Origin: Variovorax sp. V93
GTDB lineage: Bacteria > Pseudomonadota > Gammaproteobacteria > Burkholderiales > Burkholderiaceae_C
Direction of reading: 5' to 3'
Assembly (NCBI RefSeq): GCF_041154485.1
Contig: NZ_AP028669.1
Location: 5,373,001 to 5,437,000, forward strand
Length of the DNA stretch: 64,000 bases
Shown here: in pieces, positions 45,640 to 53,481 of the stretch
How positions within the stretch are numbered: position 1 is the first letter of the stretch
How the letters are laid out: the number at the start of each line of letters is the position of its first letter
Notes under the pieces: model-generated
Databases searched by the model: none
What the model was told of the DNA's origin: nothing
Seen by the model: the letters and a program-made list of their open reading frames with translations, nothing else
Made by a program: the position numbers and the translations under genes

Positions 45640-47004
45640 CTACCTGGCCTGCAGCAGCGCGCCCGCTTCCAGCAGCACCAGCTCGTTGTCGTCCGCCTGG
45701 TTCGGCTCGCGGCTGCTGGAGAACGGCAGGTTGTTGTCGTTGCCGACCACGATGTGCGTGGCATCGACCACGTCCACGTTCTCGATCGTGAAGAACGGGA
45801 ACTTGAGCACGCCGTCGTTGAGCGGCTTGCGCGCGAGCCCGGCCGGGTCGGCGATGTTCAGCAGGTCGATGTAGCCGATCTTGCGTACCGCGCCGCCCGC
45901 GTTGGCGTCGCTCAACTCGATCTTGTAGACGCGCTTGAATTTGGCGATGTCGTGGAAGCAGTCGCTGCGCTTCTGGCCCTCGGGGCAGGCCTTGTCGCTG
46001 GCGCCTTCGCCGTTGTCGCGCTCGATGATCAATCCGGTGGTCGCGTCGATCATGTTGAAGTCGCCGATGGCGTGGCCATTGGCTTCGAGCGGGTATTTCC
46101 AGTGGCGGCCGGTCCATTTTTCCGAAGCCACGTCGAACTCCAGCACGCGCAGCGCTTCCTTGCCGTCCAGCTTCTCGTAGTCCTTTGCCTCGGCGTTCCA
46201 CACCGGGCCTTCGAGCAGCGCGTAGAGCTTGCTGCCGTCCTTCGACGAAGCCATGCCTTCGAAGCCCTTGGAGCGCTTGATCTGGAAATCGACCGCGCCG
46301 CCCGGTGCGCCCGGCGTGGTGACGGCCGGATGGTCGGGGGAGCGCACGGCCTTGCCGTCGACCTGCGTGTCGAACACCGCGAGCACCTTGCCCTTGAGGT
46401 CGGCCTTGATCAGGAAGGGGCCGAACTCCTCGCCGATCCACAGGGCGCCGCCGGCAAACTGGAAGCTCTCGGGATCGAAGTCGGAGCCGGTCAGGTAGCG
46501 CTGCTTCGTGCCTTCATGGACGATGCGGAAGGGCACCTTCTTGTCCGGGTCGTGCAGGAAGATGGTGTTCAGGCGGTTGAACTTGCCGCTCTTGAAGTCC
46601 ACCTTGTAGTGGTTCAGGTAGAGCATGAAGTCGGGCGAGTTGGCCTCGGCGCCGGCGCCGTTGTCGGTGAGGATCCAGAACGAGCCGTCGTCCATCTTCT
46701 TGATGCCCGAGTGGCCCTGCAGCGGCTGGCCCTTGAAGGGCAGCGAGACACCGGTGCCGCGGCCACCCGACAAGCCTTCGATGGTGCCCAGCGCCTCCAC
46801 GCGCTTGCCCGAGGTGAACTTGCCGCTCACCTGCAGGTCGGCGGGCGCATCCTTGGGCGCCGCGACGAAGCTTTGCGCGGGCAGCACGGCATGGCCGGCC
46901 AGCGTCGCAGGGAAGGCGGCCTGTGCGGCGGCATGGCCGCAGGCGAGCGCGGCGGCCAGCGCGATGAAAGAAGTACAGAAGAAGAAAGAAGCGGGGCGCG
47001 TCAT
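45640..47004 (-). CDS. Exported esterase-like phytase family protein
   Basis: A 454-residue secreted protein with a signal peptide (about residues 1-28, ending HAAAQ) and a phytase-like beta-propeller domain. Typical stretches are GTIEGLSGGRGTG, FWILTDNGAGAEANSPDF, GGALWIGEEFGPFLIKAD and GFEGMASSKDGSKLYALLEGP. The family hydrolyses phosphate esters or other esters in the periplasm. Two ATG starts are possible; the one chosen begins the signal peptide directly. It precedes the LysR gene on the same strand. Confidence 0.87.
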   Translation of the reverse strand: MTRPASFFFCTSFIALAAALACGHAAAQAAFPATLAGHAVLPAQSFVAAPKDAPADLQVSGKFTSGKRVEALGTIEGLSGGRGTGVSLPFKGQPLQGHSGIKKMDDGSFWILTDNGAGAEANSPDFMLYLNHYKVDFKSGKFNRLNTIFLHDPDKKVPFRIVHEGTKQRYLTGSDFDPESFQFAGGALWIGEEFGPFLIKADLKGKVLAVFDTQVDGKAVRSPDHPAVTTPGAPGGAVDFQIKRSKGFEGMASSKDGSKLYALLEGPVWNAEAKDYEKLDGKEALRVLEFDVASEKWTGRHWKYPLEANGHAIGDFNMIDATTGLIIERDNGEGASDKACPEGQKRSDCFHDIAKFKRVYKIELSDANAGGAVRKIGYIDLLNIADPAGLARKPLNDGVLKFPFFTIENVDVVDATHIVVGNDNNLPFSSSREPNQADDNELVLLEAGALLQAR

Positions 47005-47084
47005 TGGAAAGAGAGGTTCCGTGTCGAAACGCGAGACCATGCCGGCCACGCGTGACGCGGCCATGACATGAGGCACCCGGGCCT

Positions 47085-48713
47085 TCAGCCCGGCGCCGCG
47101 CCCGCGATGTGCCCGCGCGTGAACGCCTCCTCGAAGATCGAATAGCCCGACCAGTCGGCATGCGCGAACGAAAGCCGGCCCGCGATGACACGGCCGCGGT
47201 GCCCCGCGTCCGGCGACATGCGGTGCGCGCCGATCTGCGCAAGCAGGCCCGGCCGCGGGATCGACATGGCGTGGCCGTAGCGCGTGATCTCGATGCGCGT
47301 CGCGAGCGAAGGCAGGTCGGGGTGCGGCACCGAGAGTTCGGCGAGCAGCTCGTCGCGCCAGCTGGTCCAGGGGCGGTCGAGCAGCAGGCGCCGGCCATCG
47401 GCGCCGTCGTGGCGGCTCGGGCCGAGCGGGCGGTACCAGCTCAGCACGGTGCCGCGCGGCGTGGGGTCGAGCGTCTGATGGCGCGCATCGACGTAGCCGA
47501 GGCCGCGCGTGCCGTGGATCACGTTGTCCCAGCTCGGTGCGGCGCCGGGCCGGTCGGCGAGCGGTCCGCGCAGGTGCACGTTGGCCACGAGCCAGGGGGC
47601 ATAGCGCAGGTGCGCGGCGGCGTTCTTCAATACCTCCGGCGCGTTTTCGACCACGCGCGCGGCGATGAACACCGGCAGCGCGACGATGCAACGCCCGGCC
47701 TGCCAGCGCACCAGCGATTGCGATGCGGCATCCCACGCGTCGACCTCGACACCGCCGCGAAGCTCGGCGATGCGCGTGACGGCCTGGCCTGTGCGCAAGC
47801 GGTCGCCGAGCGGCGCGGCCAGCCGCTTTGTGAGCCAGCCATTGCCCTCGGGCCAGGTAAGCACTCCGTCGCGCTCGGCGGCCGATTCGGCGCCGCCGCC
47901 TTTCGCATCGCCGGGCGCGTGAAAGCCATGGCGGCTCGCGAAGTAGTGGATGCCGGCCCAGGCCGAGACCTGTTCGATGCCTGCGCCGTAGTCGTCGCGG
48001 CAGCAGTAGTCGAGGTACCAGCGCAGCTGCGCATCGCCGAAGCCCTCGCCGTCGAGCCATTGCGCGAAGCTGACGGCATCGAGCGCCAGCAGCTCGGGCG
48101 TGAGGGCGGCCTTGAGCGTGGGAATGACGAAGTGCGCCGCGTGCTGCAGCGCGTCGATGCGCTGCGCGAACCTGCGGTACTGCGCGTGCGTGTCGGCGCC
48201 CACGCCATGCAGGGGCAGCAGGCCGTCCTGCCACTCGCCGCGGAAGAACAGCCGCTCCTGCGGGCTGTGGCAGAGGTGGCGCTCGTCGTATTCCCAGCGG
48301 CCCGCCACGCGCCGGCGCAGGCCGAGTTCCTCGAGCAGGTCCTGTACTTCACGCGCATCGTCGCCGGGCGTCGGCAGGTAGTGCGCGCCGAGCGGACAGG
48401 CAATGCCGCTCACCATGCCGCCGCGCGCATTGCCGCCCGCCGCATCCTCGAGCTCGAGCAGCACGAAGTCCTCGATGCCCGCGAGCCGCAGTGCGCGCGC
48501 GGCGGCGAGACCCGCGACGCCGCCTCCGGCAATCACCACGCGCGTGCGCTTCATGCTTGCCGGAGACGGGCCCTTGAGCGCGCTGTCGCGCAGTGCGTGG
48601 CCGCGCGCGACGTCGATGCCGGTGAAGCCGCCGTCGATGGGCGGCGGCGGGGCCTCGCAGCCAGCGAGCGCAAGGGCGCCCGCCGCAGCCCCAAGAAAAC
48701 CCCGGCGCTTCAT
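47085..48713 (-). CDS. Lipid-anchored FAD-dependent amine oxidoreductase-like protein
   Basis: A 542-residue flavoprotein with a signal for export: twin-arginine-like MKRRGFLGAA and lipobox LALAGC at about residue 19. The mature protein begins with an FAD fold, VVIAGGGVAGLAAARALRLAG, and has the flavin amine-oxidase layout (GGMVSGIACPLGAHYLP, then GRVIAGRLSFAHADWSGYSIFEEAF at the end). It is a periplasmic or outer-leaflet oxidoreductase, possibly acting on polyamines given the spermidine synthase gene next upstream. The substrate is not known; phytoene desaturase-like enzymes share the fold. Confidence 0.85.
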   Translation of the reverse strand: MKRRGFLGAAAGALALAGCEAPPPPIDGGFTGIDVARGHALRDSALKGPSPASMKRTRVVIAGGGVAGLAAARALRLAGIEDFVLLELEDAAGGNARGGMVSGIACPLGAHYLPTPGDDAREVQDLLEELGLRRRVAGRWEYDERHLCHSPQERLFFRGEWQDGLLPLHGVGADTHAQYRRFAQRIDALQHAAHFVIPTLKAALTPELLALDAVSFAQWLDGEGFGDAQLRWYLDYCCRDDYGAGIEQVSAWAGIHYFASRHGFHAPGDAKGGGAESAAERDGVLTWPEGNGWLTKRLAAPLGDRLRTGQAVTRIAELRGGVEVDAWDAASQSLVRWQAGRCIVALPVFIAARVVENAPEVLKNAAAHLRYAPWLVANVHLRGPLADRPGAAPSWDNVIHGTRGLGYVDARHQTLDPTPRGTVLSWYRPLGPSRHDGADGRRLLLDRPWTSWRDELLAELSVPHPDLPSLATRIEITRYGHAMSIPRPGLLAQIGAHRMSPDAGHRGRVIAGRLSFAHADWSGYSIFEEAFTRGHIAGAAPG

Positions 48714-48731
48714 TGCACCCGTCCCTTTCGG

Positions 48732-48824
48732 GAAACACCGCGGAACCGGCTTTGCCGGGCCGCTGGTGTTGCCCCCGGCGAGGGGGTGGGCGAAGCGACA
48801 CGAAGTGCGCGAAGGCTGGGGGAG
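48732..48824 (+). repeat. Dispersed intergenic repeat, copy A
   Basis: About 93 bp with two small hairpins (CCGGC...GCCGG and CCCCC...GGGGG types) and the tail CGACACGAAGTGCGCGAAG. It is direct with copy B at 52176-52268 and inverted relative to copy C at 57118-57206. It fills the gap between the flavoprotein and spermidine synthase genes. Confidence 0.85.
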
Positions 48825-48829
48825 ATCAT

Positions 48830-50374
48830 TCAGTGCGTCGTGATCACCTTGCCCCACTCCTGCTCGTAGGTGGTGACAAGGGTCTGGTTCGACAGCCGGT
48901 TCACTTCGGCCGGCACGCGCGCCATGTCGAGCGGAAAATCGAACATCAGCGGCAGGGTGGAGGGCGAGAGAAAGCGCAGCCCGGAAGGCAGCGCATCGGG
49001 CATGCGGTACGGCCGCCGGCTCGCGATGATGTAACCCCATTCGCCGAAGCTCGGCACATGCGCGTGGTAGGGCGTTGCCTGCAGGCCGACCGATTCGATG
49101 GTCGCCGCCACGGTCCAGTAGCTCTTGCGCGCGACCAGCGGCGAGGTGGTCTGGATCACCGCGTAGCCGCTCGCCGAAAGGCGCTTTTCGAGCAGCGCAT
49201 AGAAGCTGTTGGTATAGAGCTTGCCGATCGCGAAGTTGGTGGGATCCGGGAAGTCGACCACGATCACGTCGAAAAAGTCCCCGGGCTGCTGCAGCCACTG
49301 GAACGCATCGGTATTGACGACCTTCACCTTCGGCGACGAGAGCGAATGCCCGTTGAGCGCCGCCAGCGTTTCATGCGCGGTGAAGAGCTGGGTCATGTTC
49401 GGATCGAGCTCCACCAGCGTGACCGATTCGACCGAGGGATATTTCAGGATCTCGCGCACCGCCATGCCGTCGCCGCCGCCGAGCACCGCGACTTTCTTCG
49501 GCGCGCCCTGCGCGGCCATCACCGGATGGACGAGTGCCTCGTGGTAGCGGTACTCGTCGCGCTCGGCGAACTGCAGGTTGCCGTTCAGGAACAGCCGGTG
49601 CCCGAGCTGCCCGCGCGTGACCACGATGCGCTGGTAGGGCGAGGTGGCGCTGAACACGATGCGGTCCTGGTAGAACTTGTCCTCGGCCAGCGTGGTGATG
49701 TGGCCGGCCCCGGCGAAGGCGCCGACCAGCGCGGCCAGCGCCAGCAGGCAGGCCAGCGCATGCGCGCTGATGCGGCGCAGCTCATGGCGGAACAGCCACA
49801 GCGCCCACACGGCCACGGCCGCATTCATGATGCCGAACAGCAGGCCGGTGCGGATCATGCCCAGCTGCGGCACCAGGATGAGCGGAAAGGCCACCGACAC
49901 CGCGAGCGCGCCGAGGTAGTCGAAGGTGAGCACCTGCGACACCAGGTTCTTGAGCTGGATGTTGCGCTTGAGGATGCGCATCACCAGCGGGATCTCGAGC
50001 CCCACCAGCGTGCCGACCACCACCACGAGCCCGTAGAGCAGCAGGCGGAACGCGCCGGGCACGTAGGCGTTCGCGAGGAAGAGAACGGCCGGCAGCGCGC
50101 CGCCGACCAGCGCCACGAGCAGCTCGATGCGCAAAAAGTGCGCGGGCAGCTGGCGCTCGAAGAAGCGCGAGAGCCACGAGCCCACGCCCATCGCGAACAG
50201 GTAGGTGCCGATGATGGTGCTGAACTGCAGCACCGAGTCGCCGAGCAGGTAGGAGCTCAGCGCGGCCGCGGTCAGCTCGTAGACCAGCCCGCAGGCCGCG
50301 ACCACGAACACGCTGGCCAGCAGCGCGATCTCGACCGGCTGCGGCCCGCGCGCATCGGCGGAATGCGCGGACAC
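48830..50374 (-). CDS. Membrane-anchored spermidine synthase-like aminopropyltransferase
   Basis: A 514-residue protein. The first 230 or so residues contain about seven membrane helices (such as VEIALLASVFVVAACGLVY, FLANAYVPGAFRLLLYG), and the C-terminal half is a spermidine synthase domain: KVAVLGGGDGMAVREILKYP, VTLVELDPNM and VIVVDFPDPTNFAIGKLY. The GTG start is supported by GGGGAGG a few bases upstream. The catalytic core is intact, so it may transfer aminopropyl groups at the membrane, but the family may act on other acceptors. It is the second gene of the five-gene module. Confidence 0.87.
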   Translation of the reverse strand: MSAHSADARGPQPVEIALLASVFVVAACGLVYELTAAALSSYLLGDSVLQFSTIIGTYLFAMGVGSWLSRFFERQLPAHFLRIELLVALVGGALPAVLFLANAYVPGAFRLLLYGLVVVVGTLVGLEIPLVMRILKRNIQLKNLVSQVLTFDYLGALAVSVAFPLILVPQLGMIRTGLLFGIMNAAVAVWALWLFRHELRRISAHALACLLALAALVGAFAGAGHITTLAEDKFYQDRIVFSATSPYQRIVVTRGQLGHRLFLNGNLQFAERDEYRYHEALVHPVMAAQGAPKKVAVLGGGDGMAVREILKYPSVESVTLVELDPNMTQLFTAHETLAALNGHSLSSPKVKVVNTDAFQWLQQPGDFFDVIVVDFPDPTNFAIGKLYTNSFYALLEKRLSASGYAVIQTTSPLVARKSYWTVAATIESVGLQATPYHAHVPSFGEWGYIIASRRPYRMPDALPSGLRFLSPSTLPLMFDFPLDMARVPAEVNRLSNQTLVTTYEQEWGKVITTH

Positions 50375-50388
50375 GGCCGCCTCCCCGC

Positions 50389-50607
50389 TCAATGGATGGC
50401 TGCGGCGACGATGACGCAGATGCCCAGGCTCATGGCGGCCACCACCAGGCCCAGCGCCACGTTCTGCTTCTCGACGATTTCGCCCCAGAGGTCGTAGGGC
50501 GTGAGCTTGTCGATGATGAGGAAGCAGAGCCAGAAGATCAGCACGCCGAGCAGCGCATACACGAGCGATCCGAGGACCACGCCCGGTTTCAGCCATTCAA
50601 ATCCCAT
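50389..50607 (-). CDS. DUF350 family membrane protein
   Basis: A 72-residue protein with two hydrophobic helices: LGSLVYALLGVLIFWLCFLI and LGLVVAAMSLGICVIVAAAI, with a short loop containing DKLTPYDLWGEIVEKQN. This is the DUF350 repeat (YjfL-like), found near spermidine synthase, SPFH and DUF4178 genes in many bacteria. Function is unknown; it may be a membrane-channel or scaffold component. It lies 14 bp before the spermidine synthase gene and 62 bp after the DUF4178 gene. Confidence 0.87.
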   Translation of the reverse strand: MGFEWLKPGVVLGSLVYALLGVLIFWLCFLIIDKLTPYDLWGEIVEKQNVALGLVVAAMSLGICVIVAAAIH

Positions 50608-50669
50608 GGGGACCTCCAGTCGTAGTTGCAGTAGTGGGTGACATCAGCGCGAAGCTATGTTGCTCTTGT

Positions 50670-52148
50670 TCATTTGTGGCCGCCGCCGCTCGAATAGCCG
50701 CCATAGGAGCCGCCGTAGCTGCGCGACCCGCCCGACGAGCCGCTGCAGGTGCTCAGGATGACCAGCAGCACGATGATGACGATCACGATGAGGATGATGG
50801 TGCCGCAGCCCAGGCCCGATGCGGCGCTGACCGGCAGCGCATCGCCGCGCGCGAACATGTCCTTCTTGTCGTCGAGCTTGAAGGCGGCGGACACCAGTCC
50901 GCTGTCGAGCTTGCTGCCCGAGGACCAGGTCAGCTCGTTGGCCGAGCGCTCCATCGAAAGCAGCGCGTTGCCGCTGGCGAAATCGCGGTTGAAGGTTTTC
51001 TGGCCGCGCTCCACCTGCCAGTAGAACTCGCCCGCCACATAGGTGGTTTCGGCGTTGTAGGCGTACTGCTGCGTATAGCGCTTGCCCAGGTAGGTGGCGC
51101 TGCTGCCGTTCTCGGCCATGACCGGCGCGCCGGTGGTCGGCTTGACCATGCTCCAGCCGTCCTCGGCGTCCACCAGGAAGCTGAAGCCGCGCTTCTTGTT
51201 GTACAGCAGGTATTCGTTCCAGCCGAAGTGCTCGTCGTCGCCGGGCTCCACGCCCATGCGGTGCTGGAAGCCCACCACCTGCCACTGCGCGCCCTGCAGC
51301 TGGCCGGTGCTGCCGATGGGGATGAGCGGGCGCACGGGTTCGTTCTGCTCCGCGTGCTTCAGCTCGCCGCCGATGCCCTGCGACAGGTCGATGATGCTGT
51401 TGCACGAGCCGCAGGTGATGCTCTTGCTATCGGCCAGGTTGACCGTGACGGGCGCGCCGCAGTTGGGGCAGTTGAAGGCGCGGCCTTTTTCGTCCTTGGC
51501 GGATTCGTCGCGCAGGCCCGTGAGCTGCAGGTCCTCAAGCTGTACCGAGCGGCCCAGGTAGGCGCCGGGCGGCTCGGTGCCGTAGTCGATGCTGAGCACC
51601 AGCCCCTTGTCGCTGCGCAGTTCGACCATGGGGAACGGGCGGCCCAGCTCGGGCAGGTGCGGCAGTTCGCCCTGGGCGGACAGCAGCGTCACCTGCTCGT
51701 TGGACGAGACGGTGTAGCTTTGGCCGTTGAATGCGCTGGCGGCCCCCACGCGCAGGTCGCCCGGCGGTGGCGCGGTGCGCTGCAGCTCGAAGGGCAGCGC
51801 GAACACGTAGGCGCCGTTGTCCTCGCTCAGGATGCCGGTGCGGTCGCCGTCGAGCTCGGCGATCCACTCGGTCCAGCGCCCGCCGGCGGTGCTGTATTGC
51901 AGCCGGCCGATGATGGTGAACGGCTGGTTCTGGATGCGGCCCGCGGCAAACAGCTGCAGCGGGCTGAAGTCGTCGAACAGCTCCGCCATCTTGCCGATGC
52001 GCGCGAGCGTCTCGCCCTGGCGCACGACGGTGCTCTGGCAGTAGGGGCAAACGGCGAAGGCCGATTGTGCGGACCTGAATTCGACCGGCGCGCCGCAGCC
52101 GGGGCAGGGCGCACGGTAGGCGCGCTGGGCGCCGCCTTCTTCAGCCAT
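50670..52148 (-). CDS. DUF4178 domain protein with zinc ribbons and a C-terminal membrane anchor
   Basis: A 492-residue protein. Two zinc-ribbon cysteine sets are clear: CPGCGAP (C15, C18) with CPYCQS (C34, C37), and CPNCGAP with CGSCNS near residues 225-245. DUF4178-type beta-sandwich segments lie after each ribbon (GRLQYSTAGGRWTEWIAEL; WQVVGFQHRMGV). A single membrane helix near residues 455-470 (LIVIVIIVLLVIL) is followed by a Gly/Ser/Tyr-rich tail. It may be a cytoplasmic membrane-tethered adaptor. No enzymatic motif is seen. Confidence 0.86.
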   Translation of the reverse strand: MAEEGGAQRAYRAPCPGCGAPVEFRSAQSAFAVCPYCQSTVVRQGETLARIGKMAELFDDFSPLQLFAAGRIQNQPFTIIGRLQYSTAGGRWTEWIAELDGDRTGILSEDNGAYVFALPFELQRTAPPPGDLRVGAASAFNGQSYTVSSNEQVTLLSAQGELPHLPELGRPFPMVELRSDKGLVLSIDYGTEPPGAYLGRSVQLEDLQLTGLRDESAKDEKGRAFNCPNCGAPVTVNLADSKSITCGSCNSIIDLSQGIGGELKHAEQNEPVRPLIPIGSTGQLQGAQWQVVGFQHRMGVEPGDDEHFGWNEYLLYNKKRGFSFLVDAEDGWSMVKPTTGAPVMAENGSSATYLGKRYTQQYAYNAETTYVAGEFYWQVERGQKTFNRDFASGNALLSMERSANELTWSSGSKLDSGLVSAAFKLDDKKDMFARGDALPVSAASGLGCGTIILIVIVIIVLLVILSTCSGSSGGSRSYGGSYGGYSSGGGHK

Positions 52149-52175
52149 GGCAAACGGCAGCGGATGCAGCTGCGG

Positions 52176-52268
52176 GGAATGCCGTGGAACCGGCTACGCC
52201 GGGCCACAGGCATTGCCCCCTGCAAGGGGGAGGGAGTAGCGACACGAAGTGCGCGAAGCCTGGGGGTT
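52176..52268 (+). repeat. Dispersed intergenic repeat, copy B
   Basis: Same element as copy A in direct orientation, sharing the GTGGAACCGGCT-type start, a CCCCCTGCAAGGGGG hairpin and the tail CGACACGAAGTGCGCGAAGCC. It separates the DUF4178 and SPFH genes and reaches into the SPFH stop codon. Confidence 0.85.
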
Positions 52269-53316
52269 AGACCAACTTCTTGAGCAGCTCCGCCTTCTTG
52301 GCGTCGAACTCTTCCTGCGTGAGGATGCCCTTGGTCTTGAGCTCGCCGAGCTTCTCGAGCGTGGTCATCACGTCGGCCGGGCTCACCACGGCCACGGCAG
52401 GCTGCTGCTGGGTCGCTGCGGCCTGTGCCGCCGCGCCCGGGCTCAGCCCCTGCGCGAGGTTCTGCGCCAGCACCTGGCCCAGCGCCACGCCGGCGCCCAG
52501 GCCCATGGCATCGCCCGCGATGCCGCCGCCCTGGCCCGCGCCCTCGGCGAACTTGGGAATGGCCTGCGCGGTCTGGTACTGCATGAACTTGCCCATGTCG
52601 TTGCCGACCATGCCCATGCCGATCTTCTGGTCGAGGATCTTCTGCAGCTCTTCGGGCAGCGAGACGTTCTGGACCGTGATGTTCTCGAGCTTGATGCCGA
52701 TCTTGGAAAACTCCGGCACCAGCTGCGCGGCCAGCGCCTGGGCAAACTGGATCTGGTTGGCGGCAAGGTCCAGAAACGGCACGCCGCTGGACGCGATGGC
52801 ATTGCTGATGTTCTGCAGCACCAGCCCGCGCAGCTGGCCGTCGAGGTCGGCCACGCCGTAGACGTCGCGCGTGCCCGAGATCTCGGTGTGGAACAGCTTG
52901 GCATCGCCGATGCGGAAGCTGTAGTTGCCGAAGGCGCGCAGGCGCACGGCGCCGAAATCCTTGTCGCGGATGGTGATGGGCTGCGGCGTACCCCACTTCT
53001 GGTCGACCTGCTGGCGGGTGCTGAAGAAGTAGACGTCGCTCTTGAACGGGGACTCGAACAGCTTGTCCCAGTTCTTCAGGTACGTGAGCACGGGCAGCGT
53101 CTGCGTCGTGAGCTTGTACATGCCCGGGCCGAACACGTCGGCCACCTGGCCTTCGTTGACGAACACCGCCACCTGCGACTCGCGCACGGTGAGCGAGGCA
53201 CCGTTCTGGATTTCCATCTCCGCCATCGGGAAGCGCCAGGCCAGCGTGCCGTCGCCGGTCTCGGTCCACTGGATGATGTCGATGAACTGTTTCTTGATGA
53301 AATCCATCAGGGCCAT
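52267..53316 (-). CDS. SPFH domain protein with SHOCT C-terminus (virion core/YdjI-like)
   Basis: A 349-residue cytoplasmic protein. The N-terminal half is an SPFH/Band-7-type domain of the YdjI/virion-core kind (ESQVAVFVNEGQVADVFGPGMY, later YSFRIGDAKLFHTEIS and GVPFLDLAANQ). Then comes a glycine-rich linker, and the last 40 residues are a SHOCT module (TLEKLGELKTKGILTQEEFDAKKAELLKKL). GAGGAG precedes the ATG. It is the promoter-proximal gene of the module and would organise partners at the membrane. Its function is not established. Confidence 0.88.
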   Translation of the reverse strand: MALMDFIKKQFIDIIQWTETGDGTLAWRFPMAEMEIQNGASLTVRESQVAVFVNEGQVADVFGPGMYKLTTQTLPVLTYLKNWDKLFESPFKSDVYFFSTRQQVDQKWGTPQPITIRDKDFGAVRLRAFGNYSFRIGDAKLFHTEISGTRDVYGVADLDGQLRGLVLQNISNAIASSGVPFLDLAANQIQFAQALAAQLVPEFSKIGIKLENITVQNVSLPEELQKILDQKIGMGMVGNDMGKFMQYQTAQAIPKFAEGAGQGGGIAGDAMGLGAGVALGQVLAQNLAQGLSPGAAAQAAATQQQPAVAVVSPADVMTTLEKLGELKTKGILTQEEFDAKKAELLKKLV

Positions 53317-53481
53317 GGCTGCTCCTCGTCGAATTTTTTCCGGACTGCGCATATTGCCACATCGTCTTGACGGGTCTTGCTGCTTTCGGCAGGGTGGATC
53401 TCCGCCATGCGGCCTATGGCGCCCCGGGCCGAGGTCTACAATCGGCGCCCCCAGAAGAAGCGCCACCAGGAGCAACGGCCC

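Noticed and set aside
47085..53316. Plain spermidine biosynthesis operon
   Set aside because: The aminopropyltransferase is membrane-fused, speD lies elsewhere, and the partners (SPFH, DUF350, DUF4178) are not part of standard polyamine synthesis.
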